The notes beneath the pieces were generated by a model. That model did not search any database. It saw only the letters and a list, made by a program, of their open reading frames with translations, and was not told the origin of the DNA. 41,083 bases of DNA from Gloeophyllum trabeum ATCC 11539 (taxonomy: Eukaryota > Basidiomycota > Agaricomycetes > Gloeophyllales > Gloeophyllaceae): the NCBI RefSeq assembly GCF_000344685.1, contig NW_006920411.1, forward strand, positions 166,885 through 207,967, in the 5' to 3' direction. A program made the translations under genes and the position numbers. Below, one piece after another: positions 1-10,054 of the stretch; within the stretch, counting starts at the first letter, position 1, and every line of letters starts with the position of its first letter.

Positions 1-1027
1 CCGTCCATTCATTGAGATACCAGTAATCTTGGCAAGGCCGTACATCTCCATCCTTCTTGCCTACGAAGAAGAATGGTGATGCCATAGGGGATTTTGACGG
101 TCGGATGTAGCCTTTCGACAAGTTTTCCTTCAAGAATTCATCGAGCTTCTGTTGCTCCAATGGTGACATAGGGTAAAGCTTTTGATTCTTTGGAACAAAT
201 CCTTCCTTGAGATCTATTGCGTGATCATAAGGTCGTCATTCAGGGAATCGCTCTGAGCTTTTCTTGTCGAAGACGTCCGCAAATTCTTTGTACCGTTCAG
301 GTAGTTCCACTTTGCTTTTGGCTTCCTTCTCAGCTTCTTGAGCCATTCGCATTGCAGGGTTGACCTTCTTGCCAGTGTCCGTTTGTCCAGTGATAAACCG
401 TATGAGGAGGTCATCTTCCTCGGCCTTAGTTCGTGCAATTAGGGCGTAGATGTCATCCAATTTGATCTTCCATTTCGGTGTACTTTGGAAGATGGGGTCA
501 TCGACGTGTGCCAGCAGTGGTCCTTTGCAGTATTGGCGTTTGATGGAGAATTCCTCATCAGGGATTTCTTCAATGGTTACGTTTAGGATGGATTTTCTCT
601 TTCCAAAGTCAATCCGTCCAGTAACCCAGTTGATCTCTGGGTTGTTCTTCTGTAACCAAGGTAGTCCCAAAATAACGTCTTCTTTTCCCAGGTCGGTGAC
701 CAAAAATCGGACAGAGCGGACTCGATCTCCAATTTTCATCTGTAGGAATGCGGCCTTGGTAATGAGACCTTGCCTGTTCTTGGTGCCGTCAACATTGAAG
801 ACCTTGATTGGTCTAGGTATAGGGACCGTCTTCAGCTTGTTTGTCAGCACAAACTTCTGGTTGATAAAGATTCCTCCAGCTCCCGAATCGATGAGAGCTT
901 CTGCAGTTGTTTCAGCACTTCCCTTTCCACGTGATAGCAAAATTTCAATCTTCATTGACTGGTCAACAGTCTTTGCTATTGTTACAGTAGAAAGGTAGGA
1001 ATGAGACGAGCCTGACGCTGATACAGG
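1..1027 (-). pseudogene. Ty3/gypsy pol fragment: aspartic protease and start of reverse transcriptase
   Basis: The first ATG in this frame is at 955, and the frame is open back to a TGA at 1030-1028. The protease signature ALIDSGAG (Asp at residue 23 from that ATG) is the retropepsin active site that cuts the Gag-Pol polyprotein. The frame runs to a TGA at 238-236 after the residues SERFPE. Beyond it the same frame resumes with sequence typical of the linker and first blocks of a Ty3/gypsy reverse transcriptase (a [16 protein letters not shown] block) and leaves the window at base 1. One CGA-to-TGA change would explain the break. The catalytic YXDD box, RNase H and integrase lie outside the window. 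It directly follows gag, as expected for gag-pol order. A nonsense-interrupted retrotransposon is likely; a programmed readthrough cannot be excluded but is less likely. Confidence 0.85.
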
Positions 1028-1032
1028 TCATC

Positions 1033-1992
1033 TTAAGCAAAATCCTTCTCCGCCATGTCTTCGAGAAGCTTGATCTTATTGTTCTCTTCAAGTTCTGCCA
1101 TCATGGCTTTGATCTTGGCGATATTAGACACTTCTTTGGTTGAGTCTTTTTTGACTTCCGCGGTACGGACAGGCCTTCTCTCTGGCTGTCTCCCTTTGTC
1201 CTGCTTGTGATCGGCAGCTCTGTGTCCAGTCTGACCACAAGTGAAGCATCGTCCTTCCTTCATGTACTTTTCCCTTTCGCTGGTCGATAGGCGATCGACA
1301 TCCATAGCATTGGGGTCCTTCGTGGGAGGAGTGTACCTTGGAGTGACAAGGTTTCTGGTCTGTCCAACTCCCTTGTATCGGTTGATGACCGCTCTTGCCC
1401 GTCGATACTGGTTGTCGAATCGGGATGTGGCTTCATACCATTCATCGATCGTCTTAGGCATGTGTTCCATGCCATAGACCTTCTCGACTAGCTTGTTCTG
1501 GAGTCCTTCTTGGAAGTACTCGATCAGAGATACGTCTTCAGTGATTCCGCACCGTGCGGTCACCATGCGGAATTCCGCAATGTATTCGTCTGCTGTGGCC
1601 GTCTGGCGCAACACGCGCAACTTTGCTCTCGCATCTCCAGCGGTGTCTGCCTCAGTGAAGGCGTTCAGGAATCGTGTTGTGAAGGCTTCCCATGTGCCAA
1701 ATCCTTGGTCATTGGTAAATGCCTTCGTCATCTCTGCCTCAGCCCATGGGCCAGCAGTTCCTTCTTTCAAGAAGGAGATGAAGAACGTGATCTTCTTCTC
1801 GTCTGTGTCGTAGATGTGCTTGTTGGCCATCATGTAAAGTTGAGTGGCGAGGTAAAATGTTCGGGTCTTCTTCCTGTCTCCATTGAAGTCATCTGGGAGA
1901 CGGATCTTGATTTCGGTTGGTCGTGCTTGCATGACTGGTGCAGCAATGCCTGCTCCAGCCGCTTGGGCAGTGGGATCGATCGGGTTCGTCAT
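1033..1992 (-). CDS. gag: Ty3/gypsy retrotransposon Gag polyprotein
   Basis: A 319-residue open frame. The N-terminal half has the retrotransposon gag/capsid pattern: a helix-rich region with IRLPDDFNGDRKKTRTF, then GPWAEAEM and WEAFTTRFLNAF. Gag forms the particle that packages element RNA. A zinc-knuckle-like motif lies at residues 249-262 (CFTCGQTGHRAADH), after a proline-rich linker with an AMDVD motif. Its last ligand is His instead of the usual Cys (CX2CX4HX4H instead of CCHC). The C terminus is lysine/glutamate-rich. The gag stop is TAA at 1035-1033, and the pol frame (-1 relative to gag) meets a TGA only 3 bases later, so the two frames do not overlap as they now stand. The gag frame itself is unbroken. 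Strand and order match the pol fragment downstream. Confidence 0.88.
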   Translation of the reverse strand: MTNPIDPTAQAAGAGIAAPVMQARPTEIKIRLPDDFNGDRKKTRTFYLATQLYMMANKHIYDTDEKKITFFISFLKEGTAGPWAEAEMTKAFTNDQGFGTWEAFTTRFLNAFTEADTAGDARAKLRVLRQTATADEYIAEFRMVTARCGITEDVSLIEYFQEGLQNKLVEKVYGMEHMPKTIDEWYEATSRFDNQYRRARAVINRYKGVGQTRNLVTPRYTPPTKDPNAMDVDRLSTSEREKYMKEGRCFTCGQTGHRAADHKQDKGRQPERRPVRTAEVKKDSTKEVSNIAKIKAMMAELEENNKIKLLEDMAEKDFA

Positions 1993-2450
1993 GGTTCTGG
2001 TTCAAGGGACGGGATTCCACTAGGGAGTCCAGCGAGGATGATCAAGAGTAGAGGAGGGGTTGCCTAGGCTTGAAGAAGTCGGCAAGTGTCATAGAAGAGT
2101 TCAACCTAATGTTAGGAAGTGATGTCCTAACTAGTCGTCTTGAGATAACTGGGCCACGTGCCAACAGTTATGTCGTCACTACCTCAGTAAGCATACTGAA
2201 AGGTAGGTCTGGCCGGGCCAATGCCAACGGTCAAGTCAAGAGTCCAGGTAATCGCTGTATTCAACAGGAGGTTGAACTAAGGAATACATGGGTTTTCCTA
2301 CAGTATATATAGTAACTGGCATAGGGGTTAATACCCAAAGAAGAGAACAGTAAGAAAGGACGCGTAAGCTATCCTGTGAGAACGTAACTCAGAGAAATGA
2401 GAAATACAAGGGCGCCCATTGGTAGAAGGTGAGTCAAGGGAGATAACGTG
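1993..2450 (-). mobile_element. Probable leader and 5' LTR of the Ty3/gypsy element
   Basis: This stretch precedes gag on the minus strand, where an LTR, primer-binding site and leader belong. A TATA-like run at about 2302-2312 reads as TATA on the minus strand, which suits a U3 promoter driving gag. A candidate LTR end lies near 2090-2094, where the minus strand reads ...TGACA. No second LTR is in the window, so the borders cannot be proved from a direct repeat, and I found no convincing primer-binding site. Confidence 0.4.
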
Positions 2451-2878
2451 TGGGAAGAAGATAGCGTCCATGGGAAGTTCTACTCAGAGAAAGGTACTGT
2501 CCAATAGCAATGCTCGGAATGGAAATGGAATGAGATAAGCATGGGAAAATCATAACAGGATGTTGGGGGATCTTTGGTTGTGTACTCAACCTGCTTCCGA
2601 ATCTATCTGGTATTGAGGGACCACTCAGATTTGGGTCGAGTGGGATTGTACGGATGTATACACTTTCCATCCTGATCTGCAACTTCAAAAATACAACCTT
2701 GTGTTGTCTGGAGCCATGGAACGTACTCATCAAGGTCTTTCCTGGGTTTCATGAGTCCTTACCTGCAAAATTGGGTGCATGCCGAACGTTGTACCAGTGG
2801 GAATCACTGTTGCCGAGAATGTGTGCAACTTTTGTGCTGTAGTCTTGAATACAGCATTCAATGTCCGCTTTAACGTCC
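2451..2878. other. Intergenic, no gene seen
   Basis: Only short unsupported frames occur here. Near 2831-2895 an imperfect inverted repeat (GTAGTCTT-AATACA, 14 of 15 positions matching) forms a hairpin around about 28 bases, at the edge of the inverted-repeat block that follows. Confidence 0.4.
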
Positions 2879-3972
2879 GCTTGTATTGAAGACTACAAAA
2901 AGACTACAAAATCGGATTTGTACTGTCTGTTTGCAATCATAGTGTGTTTTCATCTTGGGTTGCTCATGTATTTCCGTGGTTTTTTCTATGAAGAGTTATC
3001 CGTCTACCGGAATATTTTGAGCATTTAATTGTATCTCCTTCCTTTGCTGCATGCAGTTTGTCGTGTGTGGCATGTTGTTACCGTGGGAATTGACTTCTGT
3101 GGCTGTTTGTGGTCGGTGGCTGAGGTGCTGCGCCGGTTGGGATCTCTGGCTTCTCATTGGCTCCTGCTTACTATGACATAGCTTGACTGCAGAAAGCGCA
3201 TTTCTGTAGTTGAGTGATGTCATAGTTGCCTACTTGCTCATTAGTCTAGGATGTGCAGCAGTTGAAGCATGTCAACTGGGTGGGATGTGCTTCCTATTAA
3301 TCCAATCATTACTGGTACATACACATTGATCTTATGTTGGCTATAAGAGGTTCTTGAATGTTGCACTTGTGTTCTGAAATAATATGCTGACTGCTGAATA
3401 GTTTGATGGATTGTTATTGTGGGAATTAGTCTCAATGTTGATTGTTTTTCACACCCATAGTCTGAGTCTATGTGTGGGTGGCAGGGACTATGATACAATT
3501 TCTTTGGTCACAGGCATCTTGGGCCTGTGTTTCACAATCTCTGCTGCCTCTGGAACCCTGATTTCTTCCATTCAGTGGTATCTATATGCCCCCTTGAGAA
3601 AATGAAGCTAGTACATGTGTAATATATATTTCATTGCTGCTCCCAGCTGCTTGGAGTACTGTTTGAGTACCCTTTCTGATGACTGACCTTCAGCTTGGTT
3701 TGGGAAAATGAATGTGAGGGAGCTGCCAATCGAAGATTGGTAGTGGATTAGCACTCTGGTTCTGGTAGGATGTTACCTGAAGTCTGCAGGTATTATTGAC
3801 TATCTCTTCCACTGGGGACAAAAGACCTGTGTCACAGAGCTGCCAATTCTTCATTGGCAGCAGAGGAGCACTTTAATCTATGTTACTTGTGTCTAGTAGT
3901 GCAGCTGCTGCTATCCCTTGCACTGGGTACAAATACAATTTTGTAGTCTTTTTGAAGCCACCAATACAGACC
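2879..3972. mobile_element. Candidate non-autonomous DNA element bounded by inverted repeats
   Basis: The left edge (about 2879-2930) and right edge (about 3928-3972) are inverted copies of one another over about 45 bases with small gaps. They share the core AAAAAGACTACAAAAT followed by ATTTGTAC on the inner side, with TGTATTG on the outer side. The interior is about 1 kb and T-rich, and has no believable coding frame. That is the build of a non-autonomous TIR element, but no target duplication was identified and the outer limits are uncertain. The GTAGTCTT motif recurs just left of it near 2831, so the true edge may lie further out. Confidence 0.4.
3719..3940 (+). repeat. Two diverged tandem repeats of about 110 bp
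   Basis: Units at about 3719-3825 and 3837-3940 both start with GAGCTGCCAAT, continue into a short self-complementary stretch (ATTGG or CATTGG), contain GAGCACT or TAGCACT, and end in CACTGGG followed by ACAAA. They lie inside the inverted-repeat-bounded block, near its right end. Confidence 0.5.
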
Positions 3973-4360
3973 AACTTTTAATATGTCAGAGTGGCAGGGA
4001 CTTTTATGGTACAATGATGGCAGAGCCAGAGGAGGACAAAGTATGAATGAAGGGACATTGCAGATACAGATCTAAGGGATTTCAATATGTGCATAAGAAA
4101 GAGTACTGTATACATCAATTGGAACATTTATACACCCAATGCTAACACTTATCAGACACAACTCAGGACTCATGTCCTGCCATGCATAGCAATGGCCCTC
4201 TACTGACAGGTTGCTTAGAGAGCTATTCAGTAGTGACGTGTGTTACGCGGCTTCCGATCATATTCAGGTTTTCAACTGCGACACAGATGGCCATTGACCA
4301 CACGACACTCTCCAGACTACGATTTGAGACACGCTTCTATCATATTACGAGTTATGGACC
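3973..4360. other. Intergenic, no gene seen
   Basis: A GTGGCAGGGACT string near 3991 repeats one near 3477, so some of this DNA is related to the neighbouring repeat block. No convincing coding frame was found. Confidence 0.35.
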
Positions 4361-4807
4361 TCAAGGACAGGTCCAATCCCCAGCATGGCAGACCCAAACC
4401 GGGGGTCCATCAGCCTCCAACAATCTCCGCACCCGTTCTATCGCAAAACACGGTGGCCAGCGGTTCTTGACATCAATGTGTTCATCGGTTCCTATTGTCA
4501 GGAACCATTGCTCTGTGTCGGGCGGGTCCGCGTCTACGTATGGCATGCACAAAGCCAAGAACTTGATACCCGACTTTCGCCGAAGTCTGGTCAAGACATG
4601 CGTTGCAGCGACGTGGAAGTTGTCGGACGTTTCACCAGTATTTTTCGCTGTGTCGACAATCCAGCTTGCAGTTACTGGATATCCGTACACCAGGGTGAAT
4701 GTCCGACGCTTTGGCAACCTCGGAAATGATGCCTTGAGACTTGCATGAGCCTCATCAATGGACTTCTTCACATCCGCTTGCACCTCTTCTAGTGTTCGCT
4801 CAGGCTC
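4361..4807 (-). CDS. Unrecognised protein, 3' exon, copy 1 of a paralogous pair
   Basis: The last exon probably starts at 4807, just after a 3' splice site (TGACAG), and encodes about 148 residues ending DWTCP. Key stretches are VYGYPVTASW, VLTRLRRKSGI, WFLTIGTDEHI and RWPPCFAIERVRRLL, then PVWVCHAG. A second gene at 6825-7256 has the same blocks in the same order and spacing, which supports both as real coding sequence. I do not recognise the family, and no signal peptide or membrane segment is seen. Upstream exons are not resolved; a minus-strand frame at 5257-5451 may belong to it. An in-frame ATG at 4783 exists, but the shared N-terminal part (EPERTLEEVQ) begins before it, so splicing is favoured over that start. 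Confidence 0.6.
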   Translation of the reverse strand, partial: EPERTLEEVQADVKKSIDEAHASLKASFPRLPKRRTFTLVYGYPVTASWIVDTAKNTGETSDNFHVAATHVLTRLRRKSGIKFLALCMPYVDADPPDTEQWFLTIGTDEHIDVKNRWPPCFAIERVRRLLEADGPPVWVCHAGDWTCP

Positions 4808-5256
4808 CTGTCATTAAAGTGGTCCCATCAGTGCCACCTGAGGCCTGCTTTCGATTGACTCACTTTGGGCATCGGTATCGTACTGACTCGTAGTCTTGCA
4901 CGAACACTAAGTGATCAAATTTCAGACTCGGTTCTCGATAAATATCTAACGCGCGTTGAAGACATCAATCATTACGTCAGCGAACCAATGGCTTCTCGGA
5001 AAGCCTTACCGATGGCAGGGCTATTAAAGTGGTATGTCGGTGGTGGAGTTGAATGCGTTACGTTGCCCAAGATACGGCCAAACTCCAGTATATATAGCAG
5101 TACTATGTGCGAGAAGGCCATCCGCTACGCCTCTCCATGTTTCAGGTCTATCACGGTTCAAGAACCGTCTTTGATAGCGTCGTGGCACATACTCGATGTG
5201 CTTGTCATGCCTTGTTACGGTACTCAGTAAGACATCATTCATTTGTATTTCACACG

Positions 5257-5451
5257 TTACACTGAATGATGCGAGACTGCTAATGAAACCTTCGCAATGG
5301 AACCCGAGTTGCCCGCTGGTGCTTGTGTATCGGCTCCTTCATCCATAATGAGTTTCAGAAGAGATGTAGGAATCATGGTAATACTATGAGGTGTATAAAA
5401 GGCCCTCGACTTCCTGCATCTCTGGCACAAACCCGCATCTAAAGAAGTCAA
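5257..5451 (-). CDS. Possible upstream exon of the copy-1 gene
   Basis: A frame containing SLLKLIMDEGADTQAP lies about 450 bases upstream of the copy-1 exon. A frame at 7603-7827 with SFLMIFDPDGADANLQ lies at a comparable distance upstream of copy 2. The weak likeness of these two (L-x-I-x-D-x(2)-GAD) hints that the duplication also covered 5' exons. This is an inference from position and a short match only. Confidence 0.25.
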   Translation of the reverse strand: MTSLDAGLCQRCRKSRAFYTPHSITMIPTSLLKLIMDEGADTQAPAGNSGSIAKVSLAVSHHSV

Positions 5452-5800
5452 AGACTTGTGTCTGGAGGCGAGTACCTACCTGTCCAGTGAATAATATTCA
5501 TCTTGCTAACATGGAAAGATCAGATCAGACGGAATATGGCTGCACCACACACTGTGCCAACTGCGAACCTGGCAGAGAAATTTTTGCGGGAATACCGCAT
5601 GCTTTTCCCTCGGCTTGTACGAGATACAATGAAAGAACGATTGGAGGCTCCTTGGTATGGTCCATGGGACACGGCAATGCGGCGGATGATTGTCGCTGCA
5701 AATCATAAACACAGGGTTAATATTAACCCTCAGAAGGTGTTCACAAGGACAATAACATCAAATGACGGGGAGGTGAAGACACGCAGGCAATATCCCGACA
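5452..5800. other. Intergenic, no gene seen
   Basis: Overlapping short frames occur on both strands, none with recognisable sequence. The base composition changes sharply to GC-rich at about 5800. Confidence 0.35.
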
Positions 5801-5852
5801 ATGTCTTGCAAAGGGGCACGCCCCTGCGTCTCAAAACCACGCGCCGCAGTCC

Positions 5853-6511
5853 GTGCAGAGCGTCCACATCGCGGTGGGGCTCTCCGCGCGCAACGCGGCG
5901 AACGACCACCACCTGGACGCGGCGTCGCCTGCGCCGCAGTACAGGCCGCGCAGCTTCGGGAGCGGCGGGGGCAACAGGGGGGGCGTCGGCTTCGTCGAGC
6001 AGGTCGGCGAGGCGACCGCCTGCGCGAACGGCGGGTCGAAGTACATGCCTGACGACGTAAGGGGCTCACCTTCGCCGGGGAGTACCGCCTCTGCCCACTG
6101 AGAAGGCACGACAACTACCCCTGAAGCTCATCCCGTCCCTCTTTGACCTCCGCTCTCAGACATACTACGCAAGCCGCGACGTCCTCCCCCCGTCCCCTCC
6201 AATAGGAAGGCAAGCGCACCTTCTCCCTTGCCCTCCGGGCCTCCCTCCCCTCCGGCCGCACAGACCCGCACACCGCGGGGCGCACGCAGAAGCAAAAGGA
6301 CGCCCACCTTGGTCTTGACACGGGCGGGCCCGCGGAGTACGAGCAGGCGAAGCTGGCGGGGAGCCGCTTCGGCGAGACGCGCGCCCAGAAGGGGAGCGTG
6401 ACGGTCGGCGCGGAAAAGCAGAAGCGCACGCCGGGGACGGATAGGAATGCGGAGAGCGCGTTGGGGGATTTTAGTAACGTCGGGGTGGTTGCTGGGCAGA
6501 AGGAGAAGTGA
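5853..6511 (+). pseudogene. GC-rich coding-like block, possibly a decayed gene
   Basis: The block is clearly richer in G+C than its flanks and has plus-strand frames with protein-like composition. One runs from about 5853 to 6101 (Gly/Ala/Ser-rich, with RPRSFGSGGGNRGG). Another, ending at a TGA near 6509-6511, reads EYEQAKLAGSRFGETRAQK and ends VGVVAGQKEK. The two are in different frames, with no clear join through the proline- and arginine-rich middle. I cannot name the product. Either introns are missed or this is a fragment of a host gene that has lost its frame. The minus-strand frames over the same bases look like shadows of the GC-rich composition. Confidence 0.3.
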
Positions 6512-6662
6512 GCGTTGTGGTGGGTTGGGGGGCGAGAGGAGAACAGTGGGCCTTTGTAATTTCAACACAAAGTGTATAAATATCCGTGTTGTAATGATAG
6601 TTCTTGTGGCAAAACGTCGATGAGGAGGCGATAGGATGAGGGGTGTGCGTCTCCTGATAAGC

Positions 6663-6800
6663 CCTAACCTTACCTGAACGTGCGATCTTGATATGGCGTC
6701 CGCATTTGGGACACAAAGTCGCGTTCGGCCATGGCCTCCCAGTCACGGTGCCAAAATTGCATGATACACACATCACTATATGAAAGACTTCACAATGGAT
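6663..6800 (-). CDS. Possible exon with a zinc-ribbon-like Cys pattern
   Basis: The minus strand encodes CVSCNFGT followed by LCPKCGRHIKIARSG, which is two CX2C pairs 16 residues apart. It ends at a consensus 5' splice site (GTAAGG) near 6676 and is preceded by a possible 3' splice site (CATATAG) near 6780. It lies just downstream of the copy-2 gene and could be a separate small gene or an extra exon. No family is recognised. Confidence 0.25.
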
Positions 6801-6824
6801 CATATTAATACTAACATCGAGCGT

Positions 6825-7256
6825 TCATATGCTAATCCAGCCCCCAGCCACAGGTACCCAGATAGGCCTCCCTTCTCCGCGGATCAACTTCCGTACCTTC
6901 TCGATTTGAGCAAGCGTGGGCCACCGCCCCTGTTGTTGGAGGTGGTGGTCAGCGCCGAAGGTGATAAGCCAATTGTCAAAGTCCGGGGGCGTTGCATACA
7001 TCTTCGGAGCGCAGAGTTCAAGCTCATTGATGCGAGACTTTCTCCGCAATATAGTCAGGACGCAGTCCGCACAACGCCTGAAATCATCCGTCTTCACGCC
7101 TTTCTCTTTTGCAGCCTTCTCAACCCATTCACTCGTCACGGGATATCCGTACACCATATCATAACACACCCAGCTAGGTCTCGGTGTCGCTTCGAGTGCT
7201 TCGATGGCCACTTCACGGGAGCGTTTCCTTTCGGCTTCGACCTCCTCGGGCGAGGG
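6825..7256 (-). CDS. Unrecognised protein, 3' exon, copy 2 of a paralogous pair
   Basis: About 143 residues in an exon that starts after a 3' splice site (CCATAG, 7257-7262) and ends GGWISI-stop. It shares with copy 1 the blocks VYGYPVTSEW, VLTILRRKS, W-L-ITFGADHH, RWPTLAQIEKVRKL and RPIWVPVAGGW, all in the same order. The N-terminal part (PSPEEVEAERKRS) is charged and helix-like, as in copy 1. The conserved Trp/Arg/Lys pattern in two diverged copies argues for a constrained protein. The function is unknown to me. In-frame ATG codons downstream exist, but the match to copy 1 extends upstream of them. Confidence 0.6.
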   Translation of the reverse strand, partial: PSPEEVEAERKRSREVAIEALEATPRPSWVCYDMVYGYPVTSEWVEKAAKEKGVKTDDFRRCADCVLTILRRKSRINELELCAPKMYATPPDFDNWLITFGADHHLQQQGRWPTLAQIEKVRKLIRGEGRPIWVPVAGGWISI

Positions 7257-8528
7257 CTATGGTTAAGGTTGTCAATTAAGAAATCCAAGCCATGATGGAA
7301 ACACTGTTACCGACCTTGACCGTACTACTCCATCGTACTTTCTTTCTACTCTCGGTGGTGCTTGACATGCCGGTTCAGAACGTGCACAACGGCGTGAACC
7401 TCAGGCTCGGAGCCCATCAGCTGTTACGTAAATATCTCTCCACGAGGGAGATGCAACGATAGCGCGACCAGCACGAGTGTACATACAATAACAAGTAGTC
7501 AGTTACATACAAGCACGAGTGTTTGTTCGCCACGCGCTAAAGAGGATCAACCATATATATACTTACTCCCATATACGATGCCCGTCTTTCTCAAGAAGCT
7601 GCTTAATCCTTGTCAGACACAACATCGGCGGGTTCCGGGACCACTTGCAGATTTGCATCAGCCCCGTCGGGATCGAATATCATGAGAAACGACGTTAAAC
7701 AGTTCCGGAATCCTCGGTGTAATACCCAGTCCAATACAGGCCTTTGATGCCGGTGTTCTTCCTGATGAACTAGAAGATACCCATACCCGCACCATATGCC
7801 GGTCAGTTGGTTAGCATCAGCAAACATAACTGCAAGAACTTGAAGACCCTGACGGTGTCTGACGAGCTGAGGTCAGACGCGTCAGACGTTCAAGTTGCTC
7901 GACCAATCAGATTGCACCAGACACTGGCACTCAGACCATCAGAACCTCCTGTCAGACCCAAGGTCAGACCCTGTGGTGAAAACACCTGTAGCAGATATTC
8001 TGCACCGCATCGCCTGAAGGAGACTGTTTGATTGCAACATTGGTCAAATAGATCCATATTCCGGAAGATCCATGCTGGGGCGGTCCCAAGCTTGGGGTAG
8101 GGAGGGCTGAACAGCGAAAGGCTAGTGGAGTGCACACTGTCATTGATAGCTCGACTTCTTCTCGGAATCTATTCGATGAAGAGGTATCGCATCACCTTCA
8201 TCAATGGGACTGAGGCGAAGTTGGACACCTAACCAAGACACGAAGGGTCTATGCGAGACAGGGTATCGAGGTGGACAGTTGGTGCGACGTCTGGAGAAGT
8301 AACCAGCGAAGTGCGTCGATATCATCATCACAACTCGATTGAACGACGCATATACAGAGCGATATCGGAGTCCGTGCGCATGATCGTCATACTGTGGCGA
8401 TGGGGGTAGCCGCAGGTAACTAAATTAGCGATTATCTATAGATGCTGATCACTACTTCGGTCCCATCCGTCAGTCGAAAAGAGAATGAAGGAAGAACGGA
8501 TTGCAGGTTGACCTTTGTTCCATGGCAA
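7257..8528. other. Gene-poor stretch with one weak minus-strand frame
   Basis: The frame 7603-7827 (minus) ends VVPEPADVVSDKD and may be a 5' exon of the copy-2 gene (see 5257-5451). Around 7850-7980 the plus strand carries several GTCAGAC-type repeats (CGGTGTCTGACG, GGTCAGACG, GTCAGACC). Nothing else is supported. Confidence 0.3.
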
Positions 8529-9860
8529 CTATCTTTGTCCTTGTAAGTATCGTGAGATTGGCATGTCGATGAATCTTCCTACGCCCGGTAAAACTAGAAT
8601 TCCCACGTCCATCCTGCGGATGCTTGCGTGATGCATCGATGTCAGGCCAAAGATGAATATGCCGCGATTTGCCTCGTTAACAAAATGAAGTCGGTCATTC
8701 TGTCGGATTATCTCTGCGTAGTAAGCAATTTCGCTGATAACAGAATAATGACTAGATTCTTCATCTGCGGTAGGTTCATCCATAGTGACGAATAATCCCC
8801 ATCACACGCCACGTTGGAATGCCCCAGACGCCAGTGTCACGTCATTGGTGAAACCGTCCAAGTTCGCTGTTGTCCTGCTGAATAGGGTGACTGGAATGGC
8901 CAGCAAAGGAAATTTGAGCGGAGAATGATGCGGCTCTGAAGCCACTAGTCAGGCACCGGGACAAAAAGACGTAAGTGATTGTCGCGAAGGGCTGAGGCCG
9001 ATGCTAGGGATATGATCCGCCATCGTCTGGGTAGCACAGGAATTCCACATATACTCTGCAAGTCGAAGTTAGCCAAAGCGAGCGCAGTCTTCGTGAATAA
9101 CATACCCACAAGTTGGGTAATGCACCAGTAACCTTGAAGCGATATCCGAACGGTTGCCACAAAATGACTTAGTATTTCTTGCTCATAGTGGTGAATGTCC
9201 AGACCGTTCAGCCAAAGATTCGCCAACAGAGGATACAGGTAACCGTCTTCTACGCATTGTGAGTGTCATCTTGAAACGGCTGCCGTAGAAAATAGCACCA
9301 TGAAGCACCGCTTCCATCCATGGACCATCGTGGGTCCGCTCGAAAGCGGAGAAAGCATCCACGGATGCGGTGGTGATACAATTCTCGGTGAGCGAGAGTA
9401 TCACATATTCCAGGTAGCGAGTAGCGGACGTCAGCTGTTCAACGGAGGGACCATCTCATGTACGCGACGCTCCCGAAGAACTGAGTGAGGAGCAGGTCCT
9501 GGTTCGTGAGACTAGAATGCTATAGGGAAAAGATAGGTCAACGAAGTTCAAATCACGGTCCGATATACATACCGGCAAATGAGCACCCGCATATTTTGAC
9601 AGGAATCGTGCGAGAAAACAGAAGTTGGTGATTGGATGATCTGTCACCCCGTGGGAGGGGAGTCTCTGTCCACGCCCGCACGCACAAATAAGTTGGTGTA
9701 GATGCCGAGCACCGGTGAATGATCAACGAGAGAAGCTTTGAATACCGTGGTCCATCTCACTCTGATATCTGGATATGGATTGTGAGAAGAGATAATGGAA
9801 TGAAGAATCATGACAAGTGCGAGAGCAGATGTCATGTTCCCCTGATCCGTCGTCACATCG
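8529..9860 (-). CDS. Unrecognised multi-exon gene, approximate
   Basis: Several minus-strand frames look like consecutive exons. About 9860-9690 encodes a hydrophobic helical stretch (SALALVMILHSII, then VFKASLVDHSPVLGIYTNLF) that can splice near 9690-9645 into HPITNFCFLARFLSKYAGAHLP. This is followed by a GTATGT donor near 9578 and an acceptor (CCTATAG) near 9522. Further frames at 9183-9404 (SAFERTHDGPWMEAVLHG), 8945-9226 and 8529-8783 may be later exons. The repeated short helices resemble armadillo or ankyrin-like solenoids, but no motif is diagnostic. The exon chain is only partly worked out, and decay cannot be excluded. A weakly similar pattern occurs at 34274-34864 (minus). Confidence 0.3.
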
Positions 9861-10054
9861 CTGCCGATGGTAGGGACAGCACCGGAGCTCCTCCATTACA
9901 CTTCTGCTCTGAATGACTCTCAGTCAATCTCGTAGACTCTGAGGATAACGAACCTACACGTTGTACATTCCTAGAAGTACCAACACGCCTACATCCACCA
10001 AATAATAAATAGCGAATAACCCTAAGACAAATAATAAGACGTATCCACAGCACC

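Noticed and set aside
5831..6429. Minus-strand frames of about 90-120 residues in the GC-rich block
   Set aside because: Low-complexity Arg/Pro/Ala readings with no recognisable motif; the plus strand has the more protein-like texture.
7850..7985. Repeated GTCAGAC strings as a possible CRISPR-like array
   Set aside because: The repeats are only 6-8 bases, irregularly spaced and degenerate; the host is a eukaryote.
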